64,000 bases of DNA. It comes from Mycolicibacterium lutetiense. Its GTDB lineage: Bacteria > Actinomycetota > Actinomycetes > Mycobacteriales > Mycobacteriaceae. A model generated the notes under the pieces. The model was given only the letters and a program-made list of their open reading frames with translations. It searched no databases and was not told the DNA's origin. Within the stretch, counting starts at the first letter, position 1. Each line of letters opens with the position of its first letter. The stretch is from contig NZ_JAGIOP010000001.1 in the NCBI RefSeq assembly GCF_017876775.1, positions 682,001 through 746,000 of the forward strand, read 5' to 3'. Below, one piece after another: positions 46,537 to 55,651 of the stretch. Made by a program: the position numbers and the translations under genes.

Positions 46537-47753
46537 AAGTAGGCGTTGGACGGAACGGGCGTGCCGTGCAACAAGTTCTGGCCGATCACCCGGGCTTTGT
46601 AGGCGACCGGGTTGTGCAGGGTGATGGTGCGGATGTTGCGCCAGTGCCGGTCCAGGTTGCGCTGCCGGGAGGCAGCACTGGCCCCGCCGAGTTCCAGCAG
46701 TCGGGTGGCGGCCTCGGGGGCGACATCGTCGAGGTGCACTTTCACTTTGGCGACCTTGAGCTGGGCTTCCGCCGCGAGCAGCAGGTCGGGTACCCCGTCG
46801 ACGGCAGAATCGGTCGCAGCGCCGATCGCCGCCGCCGCGTCCAGCACGGCGGCCCGCGCGATGTAGGCCGTGCTGGCCAGGACCCCGAGTTGCCGCTGGA
46901 GCAGGGGATCGTCGGTGGGCCGTTCGGTGACGGCATGGCTGAAGTTGCGCTCGCGTGAGCGCAGCAGCGCCACTCCGTCGTCTACGACATTGGCCAGAAT
47001 TCCGGCTACCACCGCGTGGATGAACAGCTGCAGAGAGGCGTACTGCACGGTCGGAACCGGTTCGGCGTCATACGGAGCATCAGAAAGGATCTCGTCGGCA
47101 GCGACCGAGACATCGGTGAGCGTCGTGGTACCGGTTCCGGTGCGGCGCTGCCCGAAACCGTCCCAGTCGTCCACGAGGCGCACTCCTTCGCGGTCGGTGG
47201 GAACCAGGACGTTGGCCACCGAATCGTGGTCGGTGGTGGCGGTCACGGTCAGAAAGTCCGAAAACAGGGTGCCCGTGCTGTAGTACTTCTCGCCGGTCAG
47301 CCGGAAGGCGCCCGGATTAGCCTTGTCGGCCAGCAACCGGGTGTTGAACACCAGGCTGCCCACGGCCAATGAGCCCTTCTCGCTGAATGCGTTACCGAAG
47401 ATCTTGCCCTCGGCGATCTTGCCCAGCCAGTGCCTGGAGACCGGATCATCGGCATTGCGTAGGCGCTCCTCGGTGAACCAGAAGTGGGTCCGGAAGATGT
47501 GGGCCACGATGGGGTCCGCCTTGGCCACGTCAATCACCGTGGAAAACAGCTGCGGCACAGTGAATCCGGAGCCGCCCAGGGACTCGGGCAGGCGCAGGGC
47601 GCCGAACCCGGCGCGCTTGAGCGCCGCGACCTGATCGAAAGGGTTCTCGTCGTCCAGGTCACGGTCCTTGGCGCCGGAGGCGATTGAGGCCAGCAGATCA
47701 TCCCATTGCTGGGTCCCGGGCTGGATGCGGGTCACGTTCTCGACGGAGGTCAT
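46533..47753 (-). CDS. Acyl-CoA dehydrogenase-fold flavoprotein, DszC/SfnB-like monooxygenase
   Basis: 406-residue protein with the acyl-CoA-dehydrogenase fold. The N-terminal helical domain (FGALRLPESLGGSGFTVPQL) is followed by a beta domain with FRLTGEKYYSTGTLFSDF, and the C-terminal helical domain ends in GGASAASRQRNLDRHWRN. The typical catalytic Glu of dehydrogenases is not evident, and the pattern is that of FMN-dependent sulphur or N-oxygenases such as DszC and SfnB. It probably acts in organosulphur use. ATG at 47753; an in-frame start 12 codons upstream is less likely. No flavin reductase gene is adjacent. Encoded 45 nt from the TetR gene on the same strand. Confidence 0.82.
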   Translation of the reverse strand: MTSVENVTRIQPGTQQWDDLLASIASGAKDRDLDDENPFDQVAALKRAGFGALRLPESLGGSGFTVPQLFSTVIDVAKADPIVAHIFRTHFWFTEERLRNADDPVSRHWLGKIAEGKIFGNAFSEKGSLAVGSLVFNTRLLADKANPGAFRLTGEKYYSTGTLFSDFLTVTATTDHDSVANVLVPTDREGVRLVDDWDGFGQRRTGTGTTTLTDVSVAADEILSDAPYDAEPVPTVQYASLQLFIHAVVAGILANVVDDGVALLRSRERNFSHAVTERPTDDPLLQRQLGVLASTAYIARAAVLDAAAAIGAATDSAVDGVPDLLLAAEAQLKVAKVKVHLDDVAPEAATRLLELGGASAASRQRNLDRHWRNIRTITLHNPVAYKARVIGQNLLHGTPVPSNAYF

Positions 47754-47798
47754 GGCACCGTTGTATCCGGACCGGGCATCGGAGGGCACGTGTTCGGA

Positions 47799-48410
47799 TC
47801 AGCCCGAACCCAATCCCTTCACCCGCATACCGTAGAGATAGGTGGTCAGGTATTCGTTGATCACCTGGACCCGCACGTCAGGGGTGTCGGGAATGGTGAT
47901 CAGCAGTGCGTAGAGCCCGGCGAAAAACGATGCGCCATTGTGTAGCACGTCTACTGCGTCCGGGATCTCGCCGGCGTCCCTGGCGCGCTGGAGTTCTTCG
48001 ATCAATGCCACCAGTACAGGATGGTGTGCCCATTCCTCCGCGGGCGGGCGGGTCGTGGAGAAATGCAGTGCCAGAAAATCTTTGAACAACGGGCGGCCCA
48101 GACGCCGCTCCAACTTTTCCAGCATGCGCACGGATTCGGTGAGGGTGGCGCGTACATCGTGCGGTGTGGCGAAGAATCGGATGAGCCCGGCGGCCATCCG
48201 CGCCTCCTCGCGCTGTTCCAGCTCCACCAGGACGTGTTCCTTGGTGGGGAAGTGGAAGAAGAAGGTTCCGTGGGCGACACCCGCGGCCGCCGCGATCGCG
48301 GCCGTATCGGCTGCGGCCATGCCGTCGCGTTTGAACTCGGAGATCGCTGCGCCCAGCAGCCGCTCCCGTGTCTGCAAGCCCTTGCGGCTGCGGGGGGTGG
48401 CCTTGAGCAC
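47799..48410 (-). CDS. TetR family transcriptional regulator
   Basis: 203-residue repressor with a TetR HTH at about residues 15-60 (AADTAAIAAAAGVAHGTFFF, then HFPTKEHVL). GTG start. It is divergent from the membrane-protein/COX3-COX4 operon at 48531. The 120-nt gap holds two palindromes (48434-48449 and 48503-48516) that are natural operators, one near each gene. It likely represses both itself and that operon, and possibly the flavoprotein gene downstream. Confidence 0.9.
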   Translation of the reverse strand: MLKATPRSRKGLQTRERLLGAAISEFKRDGMAAADTAAIAAAAGVAHGTFFFHFPTKEHVLVELEQREEARMAAGLIRFFATPHDVRATLTESVRMLEKLERRLGRPLFKDFLALHFSTTRPPAEEWAHHPVLVALIEELQRARDAGEIPDAVDVLHNGASFFAGLYALLITIPDTPDVRVQVINEYLTTYLYGMRVKGLGSG

Positions 48411-48433
48411 GGCTCGATGCTACGTCACTTATA

Positions 48434-48449
48434 ACTGACTGTACTCAGT
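48434..48449. promoter_or_regulatory. Palindrome ACTGA-N6-TCAGT, candidate TetR operator
   Basis: ACTGACTGTACTCAGT is an inverted repeat with perfect outer arms. It lies about 24 nt upstream of the TetR start codon and shares the TGACT core with the second palindrome near the operon start. Binding by the neighbouring TetR protein is inferred. Confidence 0.6.
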
Positions 48450-48502
48450 ATGGGTCTTTCATTATGAAGCTGCTGCCACTACGGTTTCTGGGGTAAGCAG
48501 TT

Positions 48503-48516
48503 CTGACTTAAGTCAG
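48503..48516. promoter_or_regulatory. Perfect palindrome CTGACTTAAGTCAG, candidate TetR operator
   Basis: A 14-bp perfect palindrome lies just upstream of GGAGG (48521-48525) and the ATG at 48531, in the 5' leader or core promoter of the membrane-protein operon. It shares its TGACT half-site with 48434-48449. Confidence 0.65.
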
Positions 48517-48530
48517 TTTTGGAGGTAGGG

Positions 48531-49289
48531 ATGCAGATCCTGGAGCAGGTTCAAGACCTGCCGAAAGCCGGCAACATCAAGGCCCAGTGGGTGAGCCTGT
48601 GGACCGGTCCGGTCGTCGGGGTTGTGCTGCTGGTGGCGCTGCTGGCGTTTCCCGGCTTCTGGCCGCCGATGTCACCGACCTGGAACGCGCAGCAGGTTGC
48701 CGAGTTCTACGCCGACCACACCGCATGGATCCGGTTCAGTCAGGTGACCTTCAATCTCTGCGGAATCCTGATCCTGCCGTTCTTCATGGTGATCGTCGTC
48801 CAGATGAAACGCATGAAGGGCCAGACCGACGTGTTCGCCTACTGCTACCTCACCGCGGTGGTCAGCGGTGCCACGATCTTCGCGTTGTCCAACGTTTTCT
48901 TCCTGGCGGCCGCGTTCCGTCCGGACCGTAGCCCGGAACTGATCATGCTGCTCAACGATCTGGCCTGGATCGTGTTCATCGCGCCGGTCGGCATGGTGGT
49001 GTCGCAGTTCGCCCTGCTGGCGGTCGCGGTCTACTTCGACAACGGGCCCACTCCGGTGTTCCCGCGCTGGGTGGGGCACTACTCGCTGGCCACCGCATTG
49101 GCGATGATTCCGGCCGCGGGTGCGGCGGCGTTTCAGACCGGGCCGCTGGCCTGGGACGGCGTGCTGGCCTTCTGGTTGCGCAACGGGGCCTTCGCGATCT
49201 TCGTCATCGTGATGTTCTTCGTGCTGCGCCGCGCGGTGATCAGCCAGGCCGTGTCCGAAGGCGTCGTAGCGGGACCGGTGCAGGCGTGA
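48531..49289 (+). CDS. Polytopic membrane protein, paralogue of the next gene
   Basis: 252-residue protein with six or seven hydrophobic segments; no named family recognised. The N-terminal region NAQQVAEFYADHTAWIRF is an amphipathic outer or inner loop. Shared features with the next gene are the ATFRPDR-type motif (AAAFRPDRSPELIMLLNDL against TAAFRPDRDPELISLLYDL) and a late GPLAWDG motif. GGAGG with 5-nt spacing supports ATG 48531; an in-frame ATG/GTG slightly upstream lacks a site. Overlaps the next gene by 4 nt (GTGA). First gene of the TetR-controlled operon. Confidence 0.8.
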   Translation: MQILEQVQDLPKAGNIKAQWVSLWTGPVVGVVLLVALLAFPGFWPPMSPTWNAQQVAEFYADHTAWIRFSQVTFNLCGILILPFFMVIVVQMKRMKGQTDVFAYCYLTAVVSGATIFALSNVFFLAAAFRPDRSPELIMLLNDLAWIVFIAPVGMVVSQFALLAVAVYFDNGPTPVFPRWVGHYSLATALAMIPAAGAAAFQTGPLAWDGVLAFWLRNGAFAIFVIVMFFVLRRAVISQAVSEGVVAGPVQA

Positions 49290-50005
49290 CCGTCCTGACC
49301 GAGGCGCCGCCGGGCCGGCCCGACGTGCGGTTGATGACCTGGTTCTTCCCGCTCTGGTACGGGGCCTTCGGCGTCATCATCTGCATCCTGACCCGGGTGA
49401 CGCCACCGCCGCGCCCCGATGTCACCGCGGCCGACAAGGTGGCGTTCTTCGTCGAACACGGTCTGACCATCAAGATCGGCTTCTGTCTACTGCTGATCCT
49501 GCTCGGTGGTGCGGCGATGACCAACGGATTGGTCGCGTACCAGATCAAGCGCATGTCGGTGGGCTCGGTGTTCGCCTACGGCTACATCGGTGGCATGGGC
49601 GTCGGCGCTCTGCCGGGATTTCTGTTGGTGTCGGTGTGCTTTCTCACTGCGGCCTTCCGCCCCGACCGCGACCCCGAATTGATCAGCCTGCTCTATGACC
49701 TCGGAATGCTTTCCTACAACGGGTCATTGGGCTGTTTCACAGCGGCCTACCTGGTATTCGCGATCGCCATCCTCTACGACAAGAACAACATCTTCCCGGT
49801 GTGGTTCGCGTATGTGACCATCTGGCAGATCATCACCGAAGTGATCGCCACCCAGATGTTCGTGTTCGAGTCGGGGCCGTTCGCCTGGAACGGGTCGATC
49901 GCGTTCTGGTGGGCGGTCGTGGTCTTCTCGGTCTGGCTGTCCGCCCTGATCGTGCTGCTGCGGCAGGCCCTCAATCGTGAGGAAATATGCAGTGACACAA
50001 ACTGA
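49286..50005 (+). CDS. Polytopic membrane protein, paralogue of the previous gene
   Basis: 239-residue membrane protein with six or seven hydrophobic segments. TAAFRPDRDPELISLLYDLG and GPFAWNGSIAFW align with the previous protein, so the pair probably arose by duplication and may work as a heterodimer. The N-terminus is a short cytoplasmic tail rich in Pro. GTG start overlaps the previous stop; its own end overlaps the COX3-like gene. The function is unknown; the fixed company of COX3- and COX4-like proteins suggests a membrane oxidase or monooxygenase assembly. Confidence 0.8.
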   Translation: MTVLTEAPPGRPDVRLMTWFFPLWYGAFGVIICILTRVTPPPRPDVTAADKVAFFVEHGLTIKIGFCLLLILLGGAAMTNGLVAYQIKRMSVGSVFAYGYIGGMGVGALPGFLLVSVCFLTAAFRPDRDPELISLLYDLGMLSYNGSLGCFTAAYLVFAIAILYDKNNIFPVWFAYVTIWQIITEVIATQMFVFESGPFAWNGSIAFWWAVVVFSVWLSALIVLLRQALNREEICSDTN

Positions 50006-50570
50006 TTCGCGACCACAGGTATCGTCGGAGCATCTGCCCGGCGACGGGCACATGTGGGTGATGGTGCTCGGTGACCTCGTCATCTTCGGTGGCTATTTCA
50101 TCGTATTCATGATCTACCGGACCATGCATCCGGACGAATTCCTGCGTGCTCAACAGCATCTCGACATCAACATCGGTGTCGTCAATACGGTGATCCTGCT
50201 GACCAGTTCCTGGCTGGTGGCCCGGGCGGTGCTGGCCGTCAGGGCCGGCCGTCACGAGGCGGCCATCCGACTCACCTACGCCGGCGGTGTCGGCGGCCTG
50301 ATGTTCATGGCCTGCAAGGGTTATGAATGGGTCGTCAAGATTCGGAACGGGCACACCAATTCGGAGATGTTCTACTCCTTCTACTACGTGTTGACGGGTG
50401 TGCACCTGATTCACGTGCTGATCGGTCTCATCGTGTTGGGCGTGATCGTGCGGGAGTTGCGCAATCCGTCTCGTCGTCGGGCGTCGGTGGTGGAGGCGAG
50501 TGCGGTCTACTGGCACATGGTGGACGTGCTCTGGGTGATCATTTTCGGCCTGCTGTATGTGGTGAGGTGA
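49992..50570 (+). CDS. Cytochrome c oxidase subunit III-like protein (NorE type)
   Basis: 192-residue membrane protein of the haem-copper oxidase subunit III family, in the five-helix NorE-like form. The N-terminal GHMWVMVLGDLVIFGGYFIV and the C-terminal ASAVYWHMVDVLWVIIFGLL are characteristic. No subunit I or II gene is in the window, so it is an orphan. GTG 49992 is preferred because GAGGAA lies 7 nt upstream; GTG 49977 is in frame with no site. It overlaps the upstream gene by 14 nt and precedes the COX4-like gene by 2 nt. Confidence 0.87.
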   Translation: MTQTDSRPQVSSEHLPGDGHMWVMVLGDLVIFGGYFIVFMIYRTMHPDEFLRAQQHLDINIGVVNTVILLTSSWLVARAVLAVRAGRHEAAIRLTYAGGVGGLMFMACKGYEWVVKIRNGHTNSEMFYSFYYVLTGVHLIHVLIGLIVLGVIVRELRNPSRRRASVVEASAVYWHMVDVLWVIIFGLLYVVR

Positions 50571-50572
50571 CG

Positions 50573-50839
50573 ATGACCGAAAAGGCTGTGACTCAGACGT
50601 GGCTGCTGCTGGTCGTCATCACCGTCGGATCCTGGTGGTTGGCGCCGGCGCAGTATTCGGACACGTTGCGGGCCAGCGTGCCGATCACCGCTTTGGTGCT
50701 CGTGCTGACGCTGATCAAGTCCCGGTTGATCATCCGGCAGTTCATGGAGGTCCGCACGGCACCGAAGTGGCTCAAGCTCGCCACCGACGGCTGGCTGATG
50801 GTGCTGTTCGGTGCGATCTTTGCCATCTATCTGATGTGA
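50573..50839 (+). CDS. Cytochrome c oxidase subunit IV-like small membrane protein (NorF type)
   Basis: 88-residue protein with three hydrophobic helices (about 8-28, 35-52, 66-86), matching the prokaryotic COX4/NorF pattern (IKSRLIIRQFMEVRTAPKWL between helices 2 and 3). NorF normally accompanies NorE next to nitric oxide reductase; here it accompanies NorE-like protein without any catalytic subunit. Start ATG is preceded by GGTGAGG. Ends 25 nt before the hydrolase gene. Confidence 0.82.
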   Translation: MTEKAVTQTWLLLVVITVGSWWLAPAQYSDTLRASVPITALVLVLTLIKSRLIIRQFMEVRTAPKWLKLATDGWLMVLFGAIFAIYLM

Positions 50840-50864
50840 GCGTTGCGCGGCACAATGGGGCGCA

Positions 50865-52115
50865 ATGACGATGAACGCCAAGCGCAGGCGGGTGCACGCC
50901 AAGCTGGCTGCGCTACCAGGGCTGCGGGCGGTGCGACGCCCGCTGAGTCCGGGTTCTGACGAGCACTTTGACCTGTTCTATGTGCGGGCCGGACGCAAAT
51001 CGGCACACCCGGTGGTCATCATCCCTGGCGGTCCCGGCATGGCATCGATCCAGCCGTACCGCGCGCTGCGCAGGCGAGCTGCCGCGGCCGGATGCGACGT
51101 GATCATGATCGAGCACCGCGGTGTCGGGATGTCGCGGCACACTGACGCGGGTGCGGATCTGCCGCCCGCGGCGATCACCGTCGAGCAGGTGGTCGACGAC
51201 ATCGCCGCAGTGCTCGATGACGCCGGCGTGCACGACGCGGTGCTGTACGGCACCTCGTACGGTAGCTACATCGCCGCTGGTTTCGGGGTGCGCCATCCGG
51301 ACCGGGTCTCCGCGATGGTGCTGGATTCGCCACTGCTGTCCACCGCCGATATCGACGCCATGCGCAGTGCAGTTCGCGGTCTGCTGTGGGAGGGGACGGA
51401 CCCGGAGACCGTGACCCTGGCACCCAAGGTCCGGCGCCTGGTGGCCGACGGGGTATTGGCCACCAGGGGTGGAGAACTGGCCGGCCTGCTGTACGGGTTC
51501 GGCGGCGCTGCCCTGCTGGACCGCCAACTCGATCTGTTGCTGCGTGGACGCACCGTGGTCTGGTCTGTGCTCACCTGGCTCAGCCGCATGTCGACACGAA
51601 AAGTGCCGTACCGCAACGAGGTAGATCTCGTCGGGCGGATTGCCTTCCGCGAGTTGAACTACGCCGGGGTGCCCGACGGCCTGCCGTTGGACCCGGCGCT
51701 GGAGATGGCCGACATGATCGGGAGTGCGAAGTTCTTCGAACCCTTCGAGGCTGAACCTTTCGACCTGCCGGCCGAGTTGCCGAACTTTCACTGGCCCACC
51801 GTGGTGTTGTCCGGTGGCCGGGACCTGACCACGCCCCCGGTGGTTGCCGAGCGGATCGCGGCCTTGGTGCCCGGCGCGGTCCTGGTCAAGCTGCCGACGG
51901 TGGTGCACAGTGTGATCGATACCAGGGAGCGGGCTGCCTTGGCGGTGATTCAGGCGGTGCGTGACGGTGTGGCCGAACGACTTTCGGCCTCCGCCGCCGA
52001 ACTGGACGGCCTGCCTGCGCGTCCGTTGATCCGGGTGGCGGTGTGGGCCATTGCGGCTGCCCTTGTCGTGGAGGCGGCGATACCCACCGCCAGAACGCGA
52101 GCACGGCCTACTTGA
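50865..52115 (+). CDS. Alpha/beta hydrolase, proline-iminopeptidase-like
   Basis: 416-residue hydrolase. The oxyanion loop IIPGGPGMAS (near residue 50), the nucleophile elbow GTSYGSY (near 130), a late acid region (SGGRDLTTPP) and His in VVHSVID form the triad. The pattern is that of the S33/TAP-like proline-iminopeptidase branch. A C-terminal hydrophobic stretch (VAVWAIAAALVVEAAI) could anchor it to the membrane; no N-terminal signal is present. The substrate is unknown. It may belong to the TetR-controlled operon (25-nt gap). The 3' end overlaps oppA by 8 nt (convergent). Confidence 0.87.
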   Translation: MTMNAKRRRVHAKLAALPGLRAVRRPLSPGSDEHFDLFYVRAGRKSAHPVVIIPGGPGMASIQPYRALRRRAAAAGCDVIMIEHRGVGMSRHTDAGADLPPAAITVEQVVDDIAAVLDDAGVHDAVLYGTSYGSYIAAGFGVRHPDRVSAMVLDSPLLSTADIDAMRSAVRGLLWEGTDPETVTLAPKVRRLVADGVLATRGGELAGLLYGFGGAALLDRQLDLLLRGRTVVWSVLTWLSRMSTRKVPYRNEVDLVGRIAFRELNYAGVPDGLPLDPALEMADMIGSAKFFEPFEAEPFDLPAELPNFHWPTVVLSGGRDLTTPPVVAERIAALVPGAVLVKLPTVVHSVIDTRERAALAVIQAVRDGVAERLSASAAELDGLPARPLIRVAVWAIAAALVVEAAIPTARTRARPT

Positions 52116-53799
52116 GGAAACCGACCTTGGTGTAGTCGGTGTCGGCCAGTCCGGGGGCTCCGAAATTGGCCAGGCTGCTGCGCACGGCGACGTTTCCAGG
52201 TGACTGGAACAAGGGGAGGCTGAACACCTCGGCGAACAGCATCTGGTCCAGCTCGTTGGCCAGCGCCAGCGCCTTGGCCGGGTCCAGCTCCTCCAGGGTC
52301 TGCTCGATCTTGGCGTCGATCTCCGGGCTGCCGATCTTGCCGAAGTTACTGGCACCATCCTGCGCGTAGATCTGGGTCAGCGAGCTCAGGGGGAAAGCGT
52401 CGCCGAGGAACGCGAACTGGGCAATGTCGAAGTCACCCTTGATGATGTAGTTGGTGAAGAAACCGGTGCCCGGCTTGGTGTCGAGCTTCAGGTTCACCCC
52501 GATCTGGCCGAGCATGTTCTGTGCGATCTGGGCTACCTGCCGGGTGCTGCCCGCGTCGTAGAACACATTTCGGATGACGAGTTCCTTGCCGTCTTTCTCG
52601 CGGAACTGCCGTCCGTCAGGCACTATCCAGCCCAGGGCATCGAGTTCGGCCCTGGCCTTGTCGGGGTCGAAGGCCACCGCGGCGGCGTTGTCCTGGTAAC
52701 CCTGCTGACCCGCCACGAAGATGTGATTGTTCAGCGGTACCGGGTTGTCGGTGAGACCCCGCTGGGTGATGTTGGCGATGGCCTGCCGGTCGATGCCTTT
52801 GGCGACGGCACCGCGCAGCGCCGGATCGGCCAGGATCGACCCGGGAGCGCCGTTGAACGTCAGGTGGTACCAGCTGGCCGACGGTGCCCGCCGGATGCTG
52901 ATGCCCGGGGTCTTGCGGGCAATGGTCAGTTCGTCCAGCGAGGCGGTGCCGGTGGCGTCGATCGTGTTGTTCTGCAGTGCCGGTATGCGTGCGGAGTCGT
53001 CGAGCACCAGATAGGTGATCGTGTCCAACAGTGGCGGGGCGCCCCACCATTTCGGGTTGCGGCTCAATGTGATCCGCTGCGCGCCCCGGTCGATGTTGGA
53101 CACCATGAACGGGCCGGCCGACGGTCCGGGTTGGGTGAGTTGGGCTTTGTTGAATGCCTCAGGAGTGGCGGTCATGCTCTTGGGCAGAAGTCGGCCGTTG
53201 CCGGCGAACATGCCCTTCCAGTCCGCGTACGGTTTGGCGAAGGTCATCACGGCCTGTCGGTCGTCCACACCGCGGGTCACCGAGGCCACCCGCTCGCTGC
53301 CGCTGGGGGCGGCGATGACGAACGCGGGGTTCTTCCCGCTGTTGGCCTCGGTCTGGGACTTGATGTCCTCCCAGGTGATCGGAGTGCCGTCGGACCAGAC
53401 CGCCTTGGGGTTGATCGTGTAGGTGACCACTTGGGGGTTGGTACCGGTCAGTTCGACGTTGGTGAAGTAGTCGGTGTTCACCGTCGCCGTTCCGTCGGCG
53501 GCGATCACGAAGGCGCGGGGCATCGTGGGCCTGGTGAGCGAGCCGACATCGCCGGTGTTGCCGTCGAGGTGCAGTGGGTTGAAATTCGACGGGAATTCGG
53601 TCAGGGCCAGGCGCAGGTTGCCGCCCTGGCGCAGGTTCGCCACGTCCTGGGGGTTGATGTCGTTGGTGGTGCCGACCTCGGCGTTACCGCCCGCCGGCGG
53701 GGTTTCCCGGTCGCCACCCGAACACCCGGCCAGGGCCAGTGTGGTGACTGCTGCGACGATGGCGAAACGCTGGAGCTTGAACCCGTTGAACCCGTTCAC
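52108..53799 (-). CDS. oppA: Oligopeptide ABC transporter substrate-binding lipoprotein OppA
   Basis: 563-residue exported lipoprotein of the SBP_bac_5 family; the lipobox is LALAGC with Cys26. The body shows typical elements: FNPLHLDGNTGDVGSL, TYTINPKAVWSDGTPITWED, LSRNPKWWG and a late YIIKGDFDIAQFAFLGD. It binds peptides (in M. tuberculosis OppA, also glutathione and similar) for the OppBCD channel. GTG 53799 is chosen, 10 nt after the oppD stop. It is last in the leftward oppBCDA operon, order Rv1283c-Rv1280c. Confidence 0.93.
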   Translation of the reverse strand: MNGFNGFKLQRFAIVAAVTTLALAGCSGGDRETPPAGGNAEVGTTNDINPQDVANLRQGGNLRLALTEFPSNFNPLHLDGNTGDVGSLTRPTMPRAFVIAADGTATVNTDYFTNVELTGTNPQVVTYTINPKAVWSDGTPITWEDIKSQTEANSGKNPAFVIAAPSGSERVASVTRGVDDRQAVMTFAKPYADWKGMFAGNGRLLPKSMTATPEAFNKAQLTQPGPSAGPFMVSNIDRGAQRITLSRNPKWWGAPPLLDTITYLVLDDSARIPALQNNTIDATGTASLDELTIARKTPGISIRRAPSASWYHLTFNGAPGSILADPALRGAVAKGIDRQAIANITQRGLTDNPVPLNNHIFVAGQQGYQDNAAAVAFDPDKARAELDALGWIVPDGRQFREKDGKELVIRNVFYDAGSTRQVAQIAQNMLGQIGVNLKLDTKPGTGFFTNYIIKGDFDIAQFAFLGDAFPLSSLTQIYAQDGASNFGKIGSPEIDAKIEQTLEELDPAKALALANELDQMLFAEVFSLPLFQSPGNVAVRSSLANFGAPGLADTDYTKVGFLK

Positions 53800-53809
53800 C
53801 CCGTCGATG

Positions 53810-55651
53810 CTAATTGCCTGTGACGGGTTGCGGCACCGCCGCCAGCAACTTGCGGGTGTAGGGGTGCTGTGGGGCGTCGAACACGGCATCGCCGGAACCC
53901 TGTTCGACGACCGCGCCCTGGTACATCACCGCGACGTCATGGGCCAGGTGCTTGACCACCGACAGGTCGTGCGACACGAACAGATAGGCCAGCCCGAACC
54001 GGTCCTGCAGATCGAGCAACAGGTTGATGATCCCGGCCTGGATGGAGACGTCGAGCGCGGAGACCGGTTCGTCGAGCGCGATGATCTTGGGCTGCAGTGC
54101 CAGGGCCCGGGCGATCCCGATGCGCTGCTTCTGGCCACCGGAGAATTCGGCTGGGTAGCGGCTCGCGTCGGCGCGCCGCAGGCCCACCAATTCAAGTAAC
54201 TCGGCCACCCGCTCGTCGATCCGTGGCTTGTCGAAACCGTTGGCGGTCAACGGCTCGGCCAACACATCCGACACCGGCAGCCGCGGGTCCAGCGAGGCCA
54301 CCGGATCCTGGAACACCACCTGGAGGTCGGTGCGCAGGGCCCGGCGGGTCCTGCGGCTCAGGGTGGCCACGTCGGAGCCGAGTACTTCGATCGAACCGGA
54401 TTGTGGTGCAGACAGATTCAGGATCTGGTGCAACGTGGTGGACTTGCCGGATCCGGACTCGCCGACGATGCCGAGGGTGCGGCCGCTGTGCAGGTCGAAG
54501 CTGACGTTGTCGACCGCGCGGACCTCGCCGACCTGCCTGCGCAGCACCACGCCCTTGGTCAGCGTGTAGGTCTTGGACAGGTCGCGCACCCGCAACACCA
54601 CCGGGGTGTCGGCGGACGGGGTGTCAGCAGTGACGGTGGCCGAGCCGGCCACCTCGTAGATCTCGGCGGCGCTGCGCCCGGCGACCTGCTCGGTGCGGAT
54701 GCAGGCTGCGTGGTGGTCCGGCTCCACCTCGATGAGTTCTGGCTCGGCGGCTTCACATTCGTCGACAGCCAGCGGGCAGCGCGGGGCGAATGGGCAGCCC
54801 TGCGGCATCGTGGTGAGCGAGGGCGGGGCACCGGGGATCGGCACCAGCCGGGTCCCCTGTGGGGCATCGAGCCGTGGCACCGAGCCGAGCAGTCCGACGG
54901 TGTAGGGCATCCTGGCCTGCTCGTAGAGTCGGGCCACCGGTGCGTCCTCGACGGCCCGTCCGGCGTACATCACCAGGGCCCGGTCGGCGAACTCGGCCAC
55001 CACGCCGAGGTCGTGGGTGATGATGAGCACCCCGGCGCCGGTGACGTCACGCGCGGTTTTGAGCACGTCGAGGATCTGGGCCTGCACCGTGACGTCCAGG
55101 GCCGTGGTGGGTTCGTCGCAGATCAGCAGATCGGGGTCATTGGCGATGGCGATGGCGATCACGACACGTTGCCGTTCGCCGCCGGAGAGTTCGTGCGGGA
55201 AGGCTCGGGCTCGCTGTTCCGGTTGCGCGATACCCACCAGTTCAAGCAGTTCCACGGCGCGGGTCCGGGCCGTGCGCCGGCCCAGGTCGCGGTTGTGCAC
55301 CGTGAGGGCCTCGGCGATCTGGTCGCCGACGGTGTAGACCGGAGTGAGCGCGGACATCGGGTCTTGGAACACCGTGCCGATGGTGCTGCCCCGGACGCGT
55401 GACAGTTCCGCGTCCGACAAGCCGATGAGTTCCTCGCCGCGGAGCCGCACCGATCCGGAAACCTCGGCGAACTCGGGCAGCAGGCCGACCACCGCCATGG
55501 CGCTGGCCGATTTCCCGGCGCCGGATTCGCCGACGAGTGCGACCACCTCGCCGGCATTCACGTGAAAGTCGAGGCCCCGCACCGCGTGTACCGCGTCGGT
55601 ATCGGTGGGGAAGTCGACCTTGAGGCCAGACACTTCGAGTAGTCGACTCAT
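53810..55651 (-). CDS. oppD: Oligopeptide ABC transporter ATPase OppD (double ABC domain)
   Basis: 613-residue protein with two fused ABC ATPase domains, replacing the separate OppD and OppF. Domain 1 has [18 protein letters not shown] and DEPTTALD; domain 2 has [25 protein letters not shown] and DEPVSALD. The oligopeptide/dipeptide C-terminal motif ([15 protein letters not shown], with Cys pairs that may bind an Fe-S cluster) follows domain 1. It powers uptake through OppBC. ATGA overlap with oppC. It matches Rv1281c. Confidence 0.94.
   Translation of the reverse strand: MSRLLEVSGLKVDFPTDTDAVHAVRGLDFHVNAGEVVALVGESGAGKSASAMAVVGLLPEFAEVSGSVRLRGEELIGLSDAELSRVRGSTIGTVFQDPMSALTPVYTVGDQIAEALTVHNRDLGRRTARTRAVELLELVGIAQPEQRARAFPHELSGGERQRVVIAIAIANDPDLLICDEPTTALDVTVQAQILDVLKTARDVTGAGVLIITHDLGVVAEFADRALVMYAGRAVEDAPVARLYEQARMPYTVGLLGSVPRLDAPQGTRLVPIPGAPPSLTTMPQGCPFAPRCPLAVDECEAAEPELIEVEPDHHAACIRTEQVAGRSAAEIYEVAGSATVTADTPSADTPVVLRVRDLSKTYTLTKGVVLRRQVGEVRAVDNVSFDLHSGRTLGIVGESGSGKSTTLHQILNLSAPQSGSIEVLGSDVATLSRRTRRALRTDLQVVFQDPVASLDPRLPVSDVLAEPLTANGFDKPRIDERVAELLELVGLRRADASRYPAEFSGGQKQRIGIARALALQPKIIALDEPVSALDVSIQAGIINLLLDLQDRFGLAYLFVSHDLSVVKHLAHDVAVMYQGAVVEQGSGDAVFDAPQHPYTRKLLAAVPQPVTGN

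Noticed and set aside
53767..53799. Repeated GAACGGGTT-like units at the oppA start, considered as a regulatory repeat.
   Set aside because: They encode the Asn-Gly-Phe-Asn-Gly-Phe start of the signal peptide and fit ordinary coding sequence.
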